This document shows positions 15,608-23,008 of a stretch of DNA of 34,116 nucleotides, one piece after another. The position numbers and the translations under genes were made by a program. Source of the DNA: Gluconobacter sp. Dm-62 (GTDB lineage: Bacteria; Pseudomonadota; Alphaproteobacteria; Acetobacterales; Acetobacteraceae); NCBI RefSeq assembly GCF_018256155.1, contig NZ_JAERLY010000022.1, forward strand, positions 1-34,116, read 5' to 3'. The notes below the pieces were generated by a model that was not told the origin of the DNA, did not search any database, and was given only the letters and a program-made list of their open reading frames with translations. Position 1 is the stretch's first letter. Every line of letters starts with the position of its first letter.

Positions 15608-17056
15608 ATGAACGCAGATTATACCATCTGGATCGACGTCGAAGACATCTTCCAGTATTTTGAAAACAACTCGCGTCCCAGTGGTATTCAGCGACTTGTT
15701 TACGAAATACTACACGTTATCCGCAAGCAGGCAGCCACGAAGCCCGGCATCGGGAATATTGCCCTGATCCGCCGCGGACAGGACGAAACACAGCTTTTTT
15801 CTTCCGTCTCCTTTGATGATCTGGAAGATCTTTTTGTTATTCGTGCAGACGAAAAAGTTACACAGGACAGTCGTCCCCCCCCACGTGCACGAACGACACC
15901 CCGCGCTTTCGTCCGACATCTGCGTCACACGGTCATCAGACGTATCGAAAGCCTCCCGCCGGAACTCGCCCGCCCCCTGCTAACGATTGCCGTCAACCAG
16001 CTGCGTGCCCTGCGTCTGCTGCGCCGTTTCGTACAGAAACAGCTGAAACGCGCCCCACGATCTGCGCCGCAAGCAACAACAGGCGTCGTCCACTCGCCGA
16101 CGACATCCACGGCCGCTCTGCCCAAACCCGGCGATATCTTCCTGATTCTGGGAGCAGCATGGTCGGAACCCGGCTTTGGCGAGCGGCTGGCACGGATGCG
16201 CAAAGCATACGGAATCCAGCCCGTTCTGCTGCTGTCAGACCTTATTCCTGCCATCCGGCCGGAATGGTGTGCCCTCTCTCTGATCCGGGATTTCAAGCAC
16301 TGGCTTGATACAACCCTCCCGCAGTGCGGCCGTCTTCTGGCCATCAGCCATGCTACGGCGAAAACCATTGAGGATTATACCCGCAAGCACCGCCTGAAAC
16401 TGCTTGCACCCGTGCAGACAGTTCCAATCGGCAGCGGTTTTGGCCCACCCCGCAAGATTGAAGGCGAGCGTCCGAAGGGCCTTCCCGCCCCGGACAGTTA
16501 TGTTCTCTTCGTCTCGACCATCGAAGCCCGGAAGAACCATATTCTGGCCTTTCGCATCTGGCGGCGTCTTGTGGCAGATCTGCCGCCCGAGCAGGTTCCC
16601 ACTCTTGTTTTCGCAGGCCGGGTTGGCTGGCTCGTTTCCGACCTGATGCAACAGCTTGAAAATACCGAGTGGCTCCGCGGCAAGATCCGTCTTCTGCGTG
16701 ACCCGTCGGATGATGAACTGGCGCATCTCTATGATGGCTGCATGTTCACGCTTTTCCCATCGCTGTTCGAAGGCTGGGGACTTCCCGTAACGGAAAGTCT
16801 CGTGAACGGACGCCCCTGCGTCGCCTCAAACTCGACCTCCATTCCCGAGGCAGGCGGCCCGCTGTCGCGCTACTTTGACCCCGAGAATACCGACGAAGCC
16901 TACCGCGTCGTCCGGGAGACGATAGAAGACCGCGAAGGTCTGAAGATGTGGCAGGAAGAGGTTCGGACACAGTTCAAACCGACGCCCTGGGAACATACGG
17001 CTGACGCCATTCTGGACGCCTGTCACGCAGCATATGTGGACGGGAGGGCATCATGA
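15608..17056 (+). CDS. Glycosyltransferase (GT4-like), first of tandem pair
   Basis: GT-B sugar transferase of 482 aa. It starts with a WIDVEDIFQYFENNSRPSGIQR segment shared with the next gene, has a basic, variable middle (85-165), then the catalytic half: YVLFVSTIEARKNH (298-311), LVFAGRVGWLVSDL, and E388-GWGLPVT-E396 as the E-x7-E donor site, ending in SIPEAGG. Such proteins make surface or exopolysaccharides; the sugar is unknown. Its ATG has only a weak GGA nearby. The stop overlaps the start of the following paralogue by four bases (ATGA), giving translational coupling. It diverges from the NTase-HAD gene across 150 bases in which no convincing promoter was found. Confidence 0.9.
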   Translation: MNADYTIWIDVEDIFQYFENNSRPSGIQRLVYEILHVIRKQAATKPGIGNIALIRRGQDETQLFSSVSFDDLEDLFVIRADEKVTQDSRPPPRARTTPRAFVRHLRHTVIRRIESLPPELARPLLTIAVNQLRALRLLRRFVQKQLKRAPRSAPQATTGVVHSPTTSTAALPKPGDIFLILGAAWSEPGFGERLARMRKAYGIQPVLLLSDLIPAIRPEWCALSLIRDFKHWLDTTLPQCGRLLAISHATAKTIEDYTRKHRLKLLAPVQTVPIGSGFGPPRKIEGERPKGLPAPDSYVLFVSTIEARKNHILAFRIWRRLVADLPPEQVPTLVFAGRVGWLVSDLMQQLENTEWLRGKIRLLRDPSDDELAHLYDGCMFTLFPSLFEGWGLPVTESLVNGRPCVASNSTSIPEAGGPLSRYFDPENTDEAYRVVRETIEDREGLKMWQEEVRTQFKPTPWEHTADAILDACHAAYVDGRAS

Positions 17057-18426
17057 CCGTCTGGATAGACGTTGACGATCTTCTCTTCCATCTCGTCCAC
17101 CATGGGCGGCCGAGTGGTATCCAGCGTGTCGTGTTCGAGCTCAGCGCTGCCATGCGGACATTACATGGAAATGACGTGCAGTTTGTCCGTCGCGGTTCGG
17201 ACAAGCGTGACCCGCGCGATTTCCAGACCATAGGATGGACCGCGATCGACATGCTGCTGCGGCAGGTCATGAACGAACGCTCTACAAAAACCGGCAAAGC
17301 AGACGTCCACCTGCCGGCCGCCCTGTTGCAGTCCGAAGACGCAACGCCGCAGCAGACCTTCACCACCTTCCTGAAAACGGAAGGACAGGTCCTGAGCGGT
17401 CTGGCAGGTCTGTGGGCCGGGCTGGGACGACTGGCTCTCAGGGAGGGCCGGGCGATCGTCCGAAAGCGCCGCCAGGCTTCGGATCCCACGCAGCATGCCG
17501 AAGGAGCCGCGCTGGCCGAGGTCGCTCAGGCCGGCGATATCTTTCTGACACTGGGCTCTCCCTGGCATCATGATAACTATGCCCAGAGCATCCGTTGGAT
17601 GCGGGACGAGCTGCGGATGTCTTTCGCACTTCTGATGCATGACCTCGTCCCCGTCCGCTGTCCGGAATGGTGCGATCTTGGCATCATTACGACGTTCAAA
17701 TCCTGGCATCATGCCGTCCTGCCACTGGCCGACATGATCTTCGCCAACAGTCGGGCCACGGCACAGGACGTTCAGTCCTATCTCGCGGAAGAAGGCATTG
17801 GCGCGGGCATCTCCGTCCAGCATGTACCCATGGGAACGGAATTCGGGCTGACAGAAACGTCCCAGCCTCCCGAACCTCTGGTGCGCGAACCCTATGTGTT
17901 GTTCGTCTCCACACTTGAAGCCCGCAAAAACCATATGCTGCTCTTCCGCATCTGGCGTCAGATGATCGAGGACCTGCCAGCAGACAAAGTGCCCACGCTT
18001 GTGTTTGCCGGACGCCCCGGCTGGCTTGTCTCTGATCTTATGCAGCAGCTCGAAAACACGCACTGGCTGGAAGGCAAGATCCGCTTCATCCAGAATCCGT
18101 CCGACGCCGAACTGCGTCGCCTCTATGCCGATTGCAGTTTCAGCGTGTTTCCATCCTTCTTCGAAGGCTGGGGACTGCCAGTTTCCGAAGGTCTGGCCAT
18201 GGGCCGGCCGTGCATCGCTTCCAATACGACTTCCATTCCTGAAGCCGGGGGATCACTGGCGCGCTATTTCAATCCGCGCAATCTCGAAGAGGCCTACACC
18301 CTCATCCGCGAGGCCATCGAAGATCCTGAAGGCCTCGCCTCATGGACACAGAAGGTCCGGACCGAGTTCACACCCGTCCCCTGGACCAATGGCGCCAAAG
18401 TCATCCTCGACACCGTGCTGCGCTGA
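17053..18426 (+). CDS. Glycosyltransferase (GT4-like), second of tandem pair
   Basis: A 457-aa paralogue of the preceding enzyme. The catalytic half is strikingly similar (YVLFVSTLEARKNHM, LVFAGRPGWLVSDLMQQLENT, FFEGWGLPVSEGL with both E-x7-E glutamates, SIPEAGGSLARYF), and the N-terminus repeats the WIDVDDLLFHLVHHGRPSGIQR segment, but the middle (about 75-160) differs. Tandem duplication followed by divergence is the simplest explanation, giving two transferases that could add successive or alternating sugars of one repeat unit (inference). Translation is coupled to the first copy. A strong hairpin follows 11 bases after the stop. Confidence 0.9.
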   Translation: MTVWIDVDDLLFHLVHHGRPSGIQRVVFELSAAMRTLHGNDVQFVRRGSDKRDPRDFQTIGWTAIDMLLRQVMNERSTKTGKADVHLPAALLQSEDATPQQTFTTFLKTEGQVLSGLAGLWAGLGRLALREGRAIVRKRRQASDPTQHAEGAALAEVAQAGDIFLTLGSPWHHDNYAQSIRWMRDELRMSFALLMHDLVPVRCPEWCDLGIITTFKSWHHAVLPLADMIFANSRATAQDVQSYLAEEGIGAGISVQHVPMGTEFGLTETSQPPEPLVREPYVLFVSTLEARKNHMLLFRIWRQMIEDLPADKVPTLVFAGRPGWLVSDLMQQLENTHWLEGKIRFIQNPSDAELRRLYADCSFSVFPSFFEGWGLPVSEGLAMGRPCIASNTTSIPEAGGSLARYFNPRNLEEAYTLIREAIEDPEGLASWTQKVRTEFTPVPWTNGAKVILDTVLR

Positions 18427-18437
18427 CACGGCCTCTG

Positions 18438-18466
18438 CCCCATGCGTGAAAGTTTCATGCATGGGG
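18438..18466 (+). terminator. Hairpin after the glycosyltransferase pair
   Basis: CCCCATGCGTGA and TCATGCATGGGG form a 12-bp stem (one G-T pair) around a 5-base loop, directly after the second glycosyltransferase gene. No T-run follows (GCTTGAGTTAG), so it may be a weak or factor-assisted terminator, or an mRNA 3'-end stabiliser. Confidence 0.5.
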
Positions 18467-18582
18467 GCTTGAGTTAGGAGTGCGGATCACGCACATGCAG
18501 GGACCTCTGCTTCACCACAGACAGGGTCAGTCATACCCCTGCTCGGTCCATTCTCCTTTCCGGCATCCCAAGGAGCGTCCCC

Positions 18583-19686
18583 TTGAAAATCAACGGTATT
18601 TCCTATCGCAGCCTCTGGCGCCCGTCCGACGATGCCACCAGCATCCGGATCTTCGACCAGACCCGCTTTCCCTGGAACGTGGAAATCCTTGAACTCCGGG
18701 ACGAGAATGCCGTCGCCGAGGCCATCACCACCATGCAGGTGCGAGGCGCGCCGCTGATCGGGGCCGTTGCGGCCTATGGTCTGGTCTTTGCCCTTCAGAA
18801 GGACGCCTCTGACGAAGCGCTGGACAAGGCCGCGGCCTTTCTGGTGGCGACGCGTCCGACGGCCATCAATCTGCGCTGGGCCATCGAGCGCATGGTCACG
18901 CGCCTCAAGGCCGTTCCTGCGGCACAGCGCGTGGCAGCGGGATATGTCGAGGCCGATGCGATCTGCAACGAGGACGTGCAGGTCAACGAAGCCATCGGCC
19001 GTCACGGGCTGGAACTGATCCGCGAGATCTGGGAGCGCAAAGGCCGTCAGGGACAGGTGAACCTGCTGACGCACTGCAATGCCGGCTGGATCGCGACCGT
19101 GGACTGGGGCACGGCCCTCGCCCCGATCTACATGGCGCATGACGAAGGCATTCCCGTGCATGTCTGGGTAGACGAAACGCGCCCCCGCAATCAGGGCAGC
19201 CTTCTGACCGCATGGGAGCTTGGCAGCCACGGCGTGCCGCATACGGTCATCGCCGACAACGCTGGCGGCCATTACATGCAGGCCGGGCGGGTGGACATGG
19301 TCATCGTGGGCACGGACCGCGTGACCGCGCAGGGCGATGTAGCCAACAAGATCGGCACCTATCTCAAGGCCCTCGCCGCCTATGACAACAACGTACCGTT
19401 CTGGGTGGCGCTGCCGTCCTCGACGATTGACTGGCGCGTGCGCGACGGCGTGAAGGAAATCCCGATCGAGGAACGCAGCGCCGACGAAGTCCTGTTCATG
19501 ACCGGTCTCGACAGTGATGGAAAAGCAGGCCGCGTCCGGATCGCGCCGCCCGGCAGCCCGGCAGCCAATCCGGCCTTCGACGTAACCCCTGCCCGTCTCG
19601 TGACGGGTCTGATTACCGAGCGCGGTCGCTGCGATGCGAGCGAAAAGGGCCTTGCTGCTCTCTTTCCGGATCAGGACGCTTCTTGA
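18583..19686 (+). CDS. mtnA: S-methyl-5-thioribose-1-phosphate isomerase
   Basis: Cytoplasmic enzyme of methionine salvage that converts methylthioribose 1-phosphate to methylthioribulose 1-phosphate. At 367 aa it is full length. Family marks are QVRGAPLIG (52-60), C165 in THCNAG and D245 in VGTDRVTAQGDVANKIGTY, the catalytic cysteine and aspartate. The TTG start is fixed by AAGGAG seven bases upstream; there is no ATG nearby. No other mtn genes are in the window, so the rest of the pathway is encoded elsewhere or the enzyme feeds a different methylthio-sugar shunt. The 156-base upstream region holds a terminator-like hairpin and a short GTGCG-N5-CGCAC repeat, but no SAM riboswitch could be made out. 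Confidence 0.96.
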   Translation: MKINGISYRSLWRPSDDATSIRIFDQTRFPWNVEILELRDENAVAEAITTMQVRGAPLIGAVAAYGLVFALQKDASDEALDKAAAFLVATRPTAINLRWAIERMVTRLKAVPAAQRVAAGYVEADAICNEDVQVNEAIGRHGLELIREIWERKGRQGQVNLLTHCNAGWIATVDWGTALAPIYMAHDEGIPVHVWVDETRPRNQGSLLTAWELGSHGVPHTVIADNAGGHYMQAGRVDMVIVGTDRVTAQGDVANKIGTYLKALAAYDNNVPFWVALPSSTIDWRVRDGVKEIPIEERSADEVLFMTGLDSDGKAGRVRIAPPGSPAANPAFDVTPARLVTGLITERGRCDASEKGLAALFPDQDAS

Positions 19687-19747
19687 CGCCCTGATCGTCT
19701 TGACCCTTCATTCAGCCAGGGAAACACATCCCCCGACGAGGATAACA

Positions 19748-20662
19748 GTGCCAGATTCGCATCTTTTCAGGCGAGCAGCTGCTACGGCCGCCCTGCTCGC
19801 ACTGGCTGCATGTTCCAGCCAGCAGAGTGTCAGCCCGTATCCGGCCCGCACGCCGAACGCCCAGTATGCGAACGGAACCACTGGTCCAGTGGGCTATGAT
19901 CCCCACGTCCCGGATTTCGCAACCCGCAATTTCGAGCCGTTCAACCGGCAGGACGTTGCGGCGATTGCCCTGCGCGAATGGCGGATGTTCGGCTCACCGG
20001 TATCGGACGACAACCCCGAAGACCGCCCCGAACCCACCGAGGCCTCTCTCAAGCCCGAGCGCATTCCGGGCCTGTGGCAGCGCATCGGCGAGTACTGGTG
20101 GATCGGGCAGGACCCGTATGAGACGGAAGTGGGCTGGACCGGAAAGACGGACTCGCAGGGCACGCGGTTCGAGATCGAACATGATGGCCATTACGCCTGG
20201 TCCGCGGCGTTCATTTCCTATGTAATGCGGGTCGCGGGAGCCAATGAGCGCTTCCCGTATTCGCCCAATCACTCGACCTATATCAACGCCGCCGCCAGCG
20301 GGCAGTCCAGCGGTGTCACCGCGCATGATCCGGGGACCTATGCCCCCAAGATCGGCGATCTCATTTGCGTCGGGCGCGGCCGGAGCAAGACTGTCACCTT
20401 CTCCATGCTGCCCACCAGCTACGGTTTTCCGGCGCATTGCGGCATTGTCTCCGCAACGAACCAGAACGCCCAGCCCTTTGGTCACGAGCTGAGCATCGTC
20501 GGCGGGAACGTGGATGATGCCGTGGCCCTCACCCATGTCCCTACGGACGCCAACGGCATGATCGCGGACGGTTCAGGGCACAGCTATGACAGCCGCTATC
20601 CCTGGTGCGCCGTGCTGGAAGTCCATTACGATGCGGATCAGGAACCCGACAGCGGCATGTAA
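19748..20662 (+). CDS. DUF2272 lipoprotein
   Basis: Exported lipoprotein of 304 aa. The GTG at 19748 is chosen: GAGG lies 7 bases before it and it opens a typical signal ending LALAAC, with cysteine 20 or thereabouts as lipidation site. The mature part carries the DUF2272 hallmark HYAWSAAFISYVMRVAG, followed by a region with AHCGIVSA and SIVGGNVDDAV that recalls NlpC/CHAP-type papain-like hydrolases. A cell-wall role is possible, but the family is uncharacterised. It follows mtnA by 61 bases and may be co-transcribed. Its last 25 bases overlap the 3' end of the rhodanese gene on the other strand. Confidence 0.82.
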   Translation: MPDSHLFRRAAATAALLALAACSSQQSVSPYPARTPNAQYANGTTGPVGYDPHVPDFATRNFEPFNRQDVAAIALREWRMFGSPVSDDNPEDRPEPTEASLKPERIPGLWQRIGEYWWIGQDPYETEVGWTGKTDSQGTRFEIEHDGHYAWSAAFISYVMRVAGANERFPYSPNHSTYINAAASGQSSGVTAHDPGTYAPKIGDLICVGRGRSKTVTFSMLPTSYGFPAHCGIVSATNQNAQPFGHELSIVGGNVDDAVALTHVPTDANGMIADGSGHSYDSRYPWCAVLEVHYDADQEPDSGM

Positions 20663-21054
20663 GAGGACGGCAGGCCACTGGAGCGCCAGCCCTTGCCGGG
20701 ACCATGCTGGTCCTCGAATCCGTCCACGATATTGCTGACATCCGCGTAACCGGCATTCTCCGCCAGAAGCGCTGCATGATGGGACCGCACACCCGACCGG
20801 CACAGGAACAGCAGCGGTGTCTGCTGGTCGGGAACGGCCTCGACCAGAGCCTCCACAAACTCCTGCTGCAGGTCCGGCTGCCAGGTCACACACAGGAGTG
20901 GCGCCGTCATCGCATCCGCATCCGGTAGCCCGACATGCATCCATTCAGGTGGTGTCCGCACGTCCACCAGAATGGGGCGGGGCGTTTCCGCCGTGGCATT
21001 TTCAGGCTGTTTTTCAAGCATTTCCCATGCCTGTCTTGCCGTCAGGACCTTCAT
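20638..21054 (-). CDS. Rhodanese-like sulfurtransferase
   Basis: Single-domain cytoplasmic rhodanese of 138 aa: VDVRTPPEW (CH2A-like motif), then the active-site loop C-R-S-G-V-R-S carrying the persulfide cysteine, and a C-terminal GFEDQHGPGKGWRSSGLP segment typical of stand-alone family members. It moves sulfane sulfur to an acceptor that cannot be named. ATGs at 21054 and 21066 both fit; GGAAGG lies directly against the latter, so it suits the 21054 start at a long spacing. It diverges from the cysteine synthase gene, and the promoters of the two must overlap. Confidence 0.88.
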   Translation of the reverse strand: MKVLTARQAWEMLEKQPENATAETPRPILVDVRTPPEWMHVGLPDADAMTAPLLCVTWQPDLQQEFVEALVEAVPDQQTPLLFLCRSGVRSHHAALLAENAGYADVSNIVDGFEDQHGPGKGWRSSGLPSSYMPLSGS

Positions 21055-21083
21055 GCTCTTTCTCATCCTTCCAAAACGCGTTC

Positions 21084-21089
21084 TATAAT
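21084..21089 (+). promoter_or_regulatory. Candidate -10 box of the cysteine synthase gene
   Basis: A perfect TATAAT lies 33 bases before the cysteine synthase ATG and within the first 30 bases upstream of the rhodanese start. The -35 region at about 21060-21066 (TTCTCA) is poor, so an activator may be needed. Only the -10 is firmly seen. Confidence 0.45.
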
Positions 21090-21122
21090 TCACCCAGCAC
21101 AGGCCAGCACAGGAGTGAACGT

Positions 21123-22178
21123 ATGACTGACATCTCCCCGAACCGCAAAACCATCCCCCTGGCCACCACGAACGGGTGGCAGAGCGTTTCCCCGGGCATG
21201 ACCGCCGCGATCGGGGGCACACCCCTCATTCGCCTCAGACGCGCCTCCGAAGAAACCGGCTGCGACATCTACGGCAAGGCCGAGTTCATGAATCCCGGCG
21301 GCTCTGTCAAAGACCGTGCAGCCCTGGCGATCATCGAAGACGCGCTGAAAAGCGGCGCCCTGAAGCCCGGCGGCACGGTCGTGGAAGGCACGGCCGGCAA
21401 TACGGGAATCGGCCTCACACTGGTCGCCCATGCCGTTGGCTGCAAGGCCGTGATCGTCGTGCCGGAAACACAGAGCCGTGAGAAGCTGGACTTCCTGCGC
21501 ATGATCGGCGCGGATCTGCGGCTCGTGCCCGCCAAGCCCTATCGCGATCCTGGTAACTACGTGCATGTCTCGCGCCGTCTGGCCGAAGAGATCGGCGGGT
21601 TCTGGGCCAACCAGTTCGACAACACCGCCAACCGCGAAGGCCACCGCGCCACCACGGCGCGGGAGATCTGGGAACAGACCGGCGGAAAAGTCGATGCCTT
21701 CACCTGCGCCTGCGGGACCGGCGGCACGCTGGCGGGCATCGCTCTGGGCCTGCGCGATCAGGCGCAAGCGGCCGGCAAGACGGCTCCGCGCATCGTCCTC
21801 GCCGATCCGGAAGGCTCCGCCCTCTATGGCTGGGTCAAGTCCAATGATCTGACGATCAGCGGCGGTTCCATCACCGAGGGCATTGGTCAGGGCCGCGTCA
21901 CGGCCAACCTCGAAGGCTCCGCTCCTGAAGATGCCGAACGCATCCCGGATGCTGAAGCGCTGGAACAGATTTTCTCCCTGACATCGGAAGAAGGTCTCTC
22001 GGTCGGTGGGTCGTCAGGCATCAATGTTGCTGCTGCGATCCGAACTGCGCGGAGGCTCGGACCCGGACATACGATTGTTACAATCCTGTGTGATGGTGGG
22101 GCCCGATATCAGTCCAAGCTGTTCAACCCGGAGTTCCTGCGTGCGAAAAACCTGCCTGTCCCGTCCTGGCTGGCCTAA
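21123..22178 (+). CDS. Cysteine synthase family PLP enzyme
   Basis: Cytoplasmic fold-type II PLP enzyme, 351 aa, that should form cysteine from O-acetylserine and sulfide. The PLP lysine is K63 in NPGGSVKDRAA; the phosphate/substrate loop is EGTAGNTGIG (88-97); the glycine-rich PLP-phosphate loop is CGTGGTLAG; and the GGSSGIN segment supplies the pyridine-side contacts. It is somewhat longer than CysK (about 310-325 aa), with an N-terminal extension of about 20 residues, and could also use another beta-substituted serine. The ATG has AGGAG seven bases upstream. The long open frame before it, back to 20817, is antisense to the rhodanese gene. Confidence 0.92.
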   Translation: MTDISPNRKTIPLATTNGWQSVSPGMTAAIGGTPLIRLRRASEETGCDIYGKAEFMNPGGSVKDRAALAIIEDALKSGALKPGGTVVEGTAGNTGIGLTLVAHAVGCKAVIVVPETQSREKLDFLRMIGADLRLVPAKPYRDPGNYVHVSRRLAEEIGGFWANQFDNTANREGHRATTAREIWEQTGGKVDAFTCACGTGGTLAGIALGLRDQAQAAGKTAPRIVLADPEGSALYGWVKSNDLTISGGSITEGIGQGRVTANLEGSAPEDAERIPDAEALEQIFSLTSEEGLSVGGSSGINVAAAIRTARRLGPGHTIVTILCDGGARYQSKLFNPEFLRAKNLPVPSWLA

Positions 22179-22199
22179 CATCGCTCCCATGTCTGCTCC

Positions 22200-22223
22200 G
22201 GCCGGGAATGCCATTTCCCGGTC
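22200..22223 (+). terminator. Hairpin after the cysteine synthase gene
   Basis: GGCCGGGAA and TTCCCGGTC pair over 9 bp (one G-T) around a 6-base loop, 22 bases after the stop codon and 55 before the response regulator start. No T-run follows, so termination would be partial or factor-dependent. Confidence 0.45.
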
Positions 22224-22277
22224 GGGCAGCATGAACAGTCCGAACGCGGTCACAGCATTCCCGAAAGGCCTCTGGTC

Positions 22278-23003
22278 ATGAGCACGGAAACCCTGCCCCA
22301 TCTTCTGGTCGTGGATGATGATCGCGAAATCCGCGAACTGCTGAGCCAGTTTCTCGAACGCAACCATTTCCGCGTAACCGCTGCCCGTGACGCACGCGAA
22401 GCCCGCAAGGCCTGGGCCAACGGACATTACCAGCTCGTGGTGCTGGACCTGATGCTGCCCGGCGAGAGCGGCCTTGAAGTGGCGCGCTGGCTGCGCTCGC
22501 AGGACAACGTGCCCATCATCATGCTCACGGCCATGAGCGACGAGACGGACCGCATCATCGGCCTCGAATTCGGCGCAGACGATTACGTCGCCAAGCCATT
22601 CAACCCGCGCGAACTGCTCGCCCGCATCCGCGCTGTGCTGCGTCGCACGGTCGATGTGGAAGACAAGCGTCAGGCCGCCGATACGCGCAAGATCCATTTC
22701 GCCGGCTGGTGCCTCGATCCCGTCCGCCGTCGCCTCCTGAACCCGGACGGTGCCGAAGTTTCCCTGACGGGTGGCGAATACGACCTGCTGATGGCGCTGC
22801 TGGAACGCGCCAACCGCGTGCTCACGCGCGACATGCTGCTGGAACTGCTCCGGGGTCGCCAGGCCGGGCCATTCGACCGCGCCATAGACGTTGCCATCAG
22901 CCGCCTGCGCCGCAAGCTCGAAGATGACGGCCGAAATGCTCAGGTCATCAAGACGGTCCGTGGCGGCGGCTACGTACTTGCAGCGGAAGTGGAGCGTCTC
23001 TGA
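22278..23003 (+). CDS. OmpR/PhoB-family response regulator
   Basis: Cytoplasmic DNA-binding regulator of 241 aa. Receiver domain 8-122 with D13-D14-D15 acidic pocket, phospho-acceptor D57 (VLDLMLPGESG), T84 and K106; C-terminal winged helix about 140-238 with SLTGGEYDLLMALLERANRVLTRDMLLELL and the recognition helix region RAIDVAISRLRRKLEDD, ending VRGGGYVLA. All residues for phosphorylation and DNA binding are present. It precedes the sensor kinase gene by 5 bases and forms a standard two-component pair with it. Similar regulators pair with EnvZ-type kinases, but the regulon cannot be inferred. No strong SD is seen before the ATG. Confidence 0.94.
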   Translation: MSTETLPHLLVVDDDREIRELLSQFLERNHFRVTAARDAREARKAWANGHYQLVVLDLMLPGESGLEVARWLRSQDNVPIIMLTAMSDETDRIIGLEFGADDYVAKPFNPRELLARIRAVLRRTVDVEDKRQAADTRKIHFAGWCLDPVRRRLLNPDGAEVSLTGGEYDLLMALLERANRVLTRDMLLELLRGRQAGPFDRAIDVAISRLRRKLEDDGRNAQVIKTVRGGGYVLAAEVERL

Positions 23004-23008
23004 ACCCG

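Noticed and set aside
17161-18063. Minus-strand frame within the second glycosyltransferase
   Set aside because: Antisense to conserved catalytic motifs, no recognisable family.
18427-18582. SAM riboswitch upstream of mtnA
   Set aside because: The region has a hairpin and a short inverted repeat, but no arrangement matching a known SAM-riboswitch core could be made out.
20817-21122. Upstream extension of the cysteine synthase gene
   Set aside because: It is antisense to the rhodanese gene; the ATG at 21123 has AGGAG seven bases before it.
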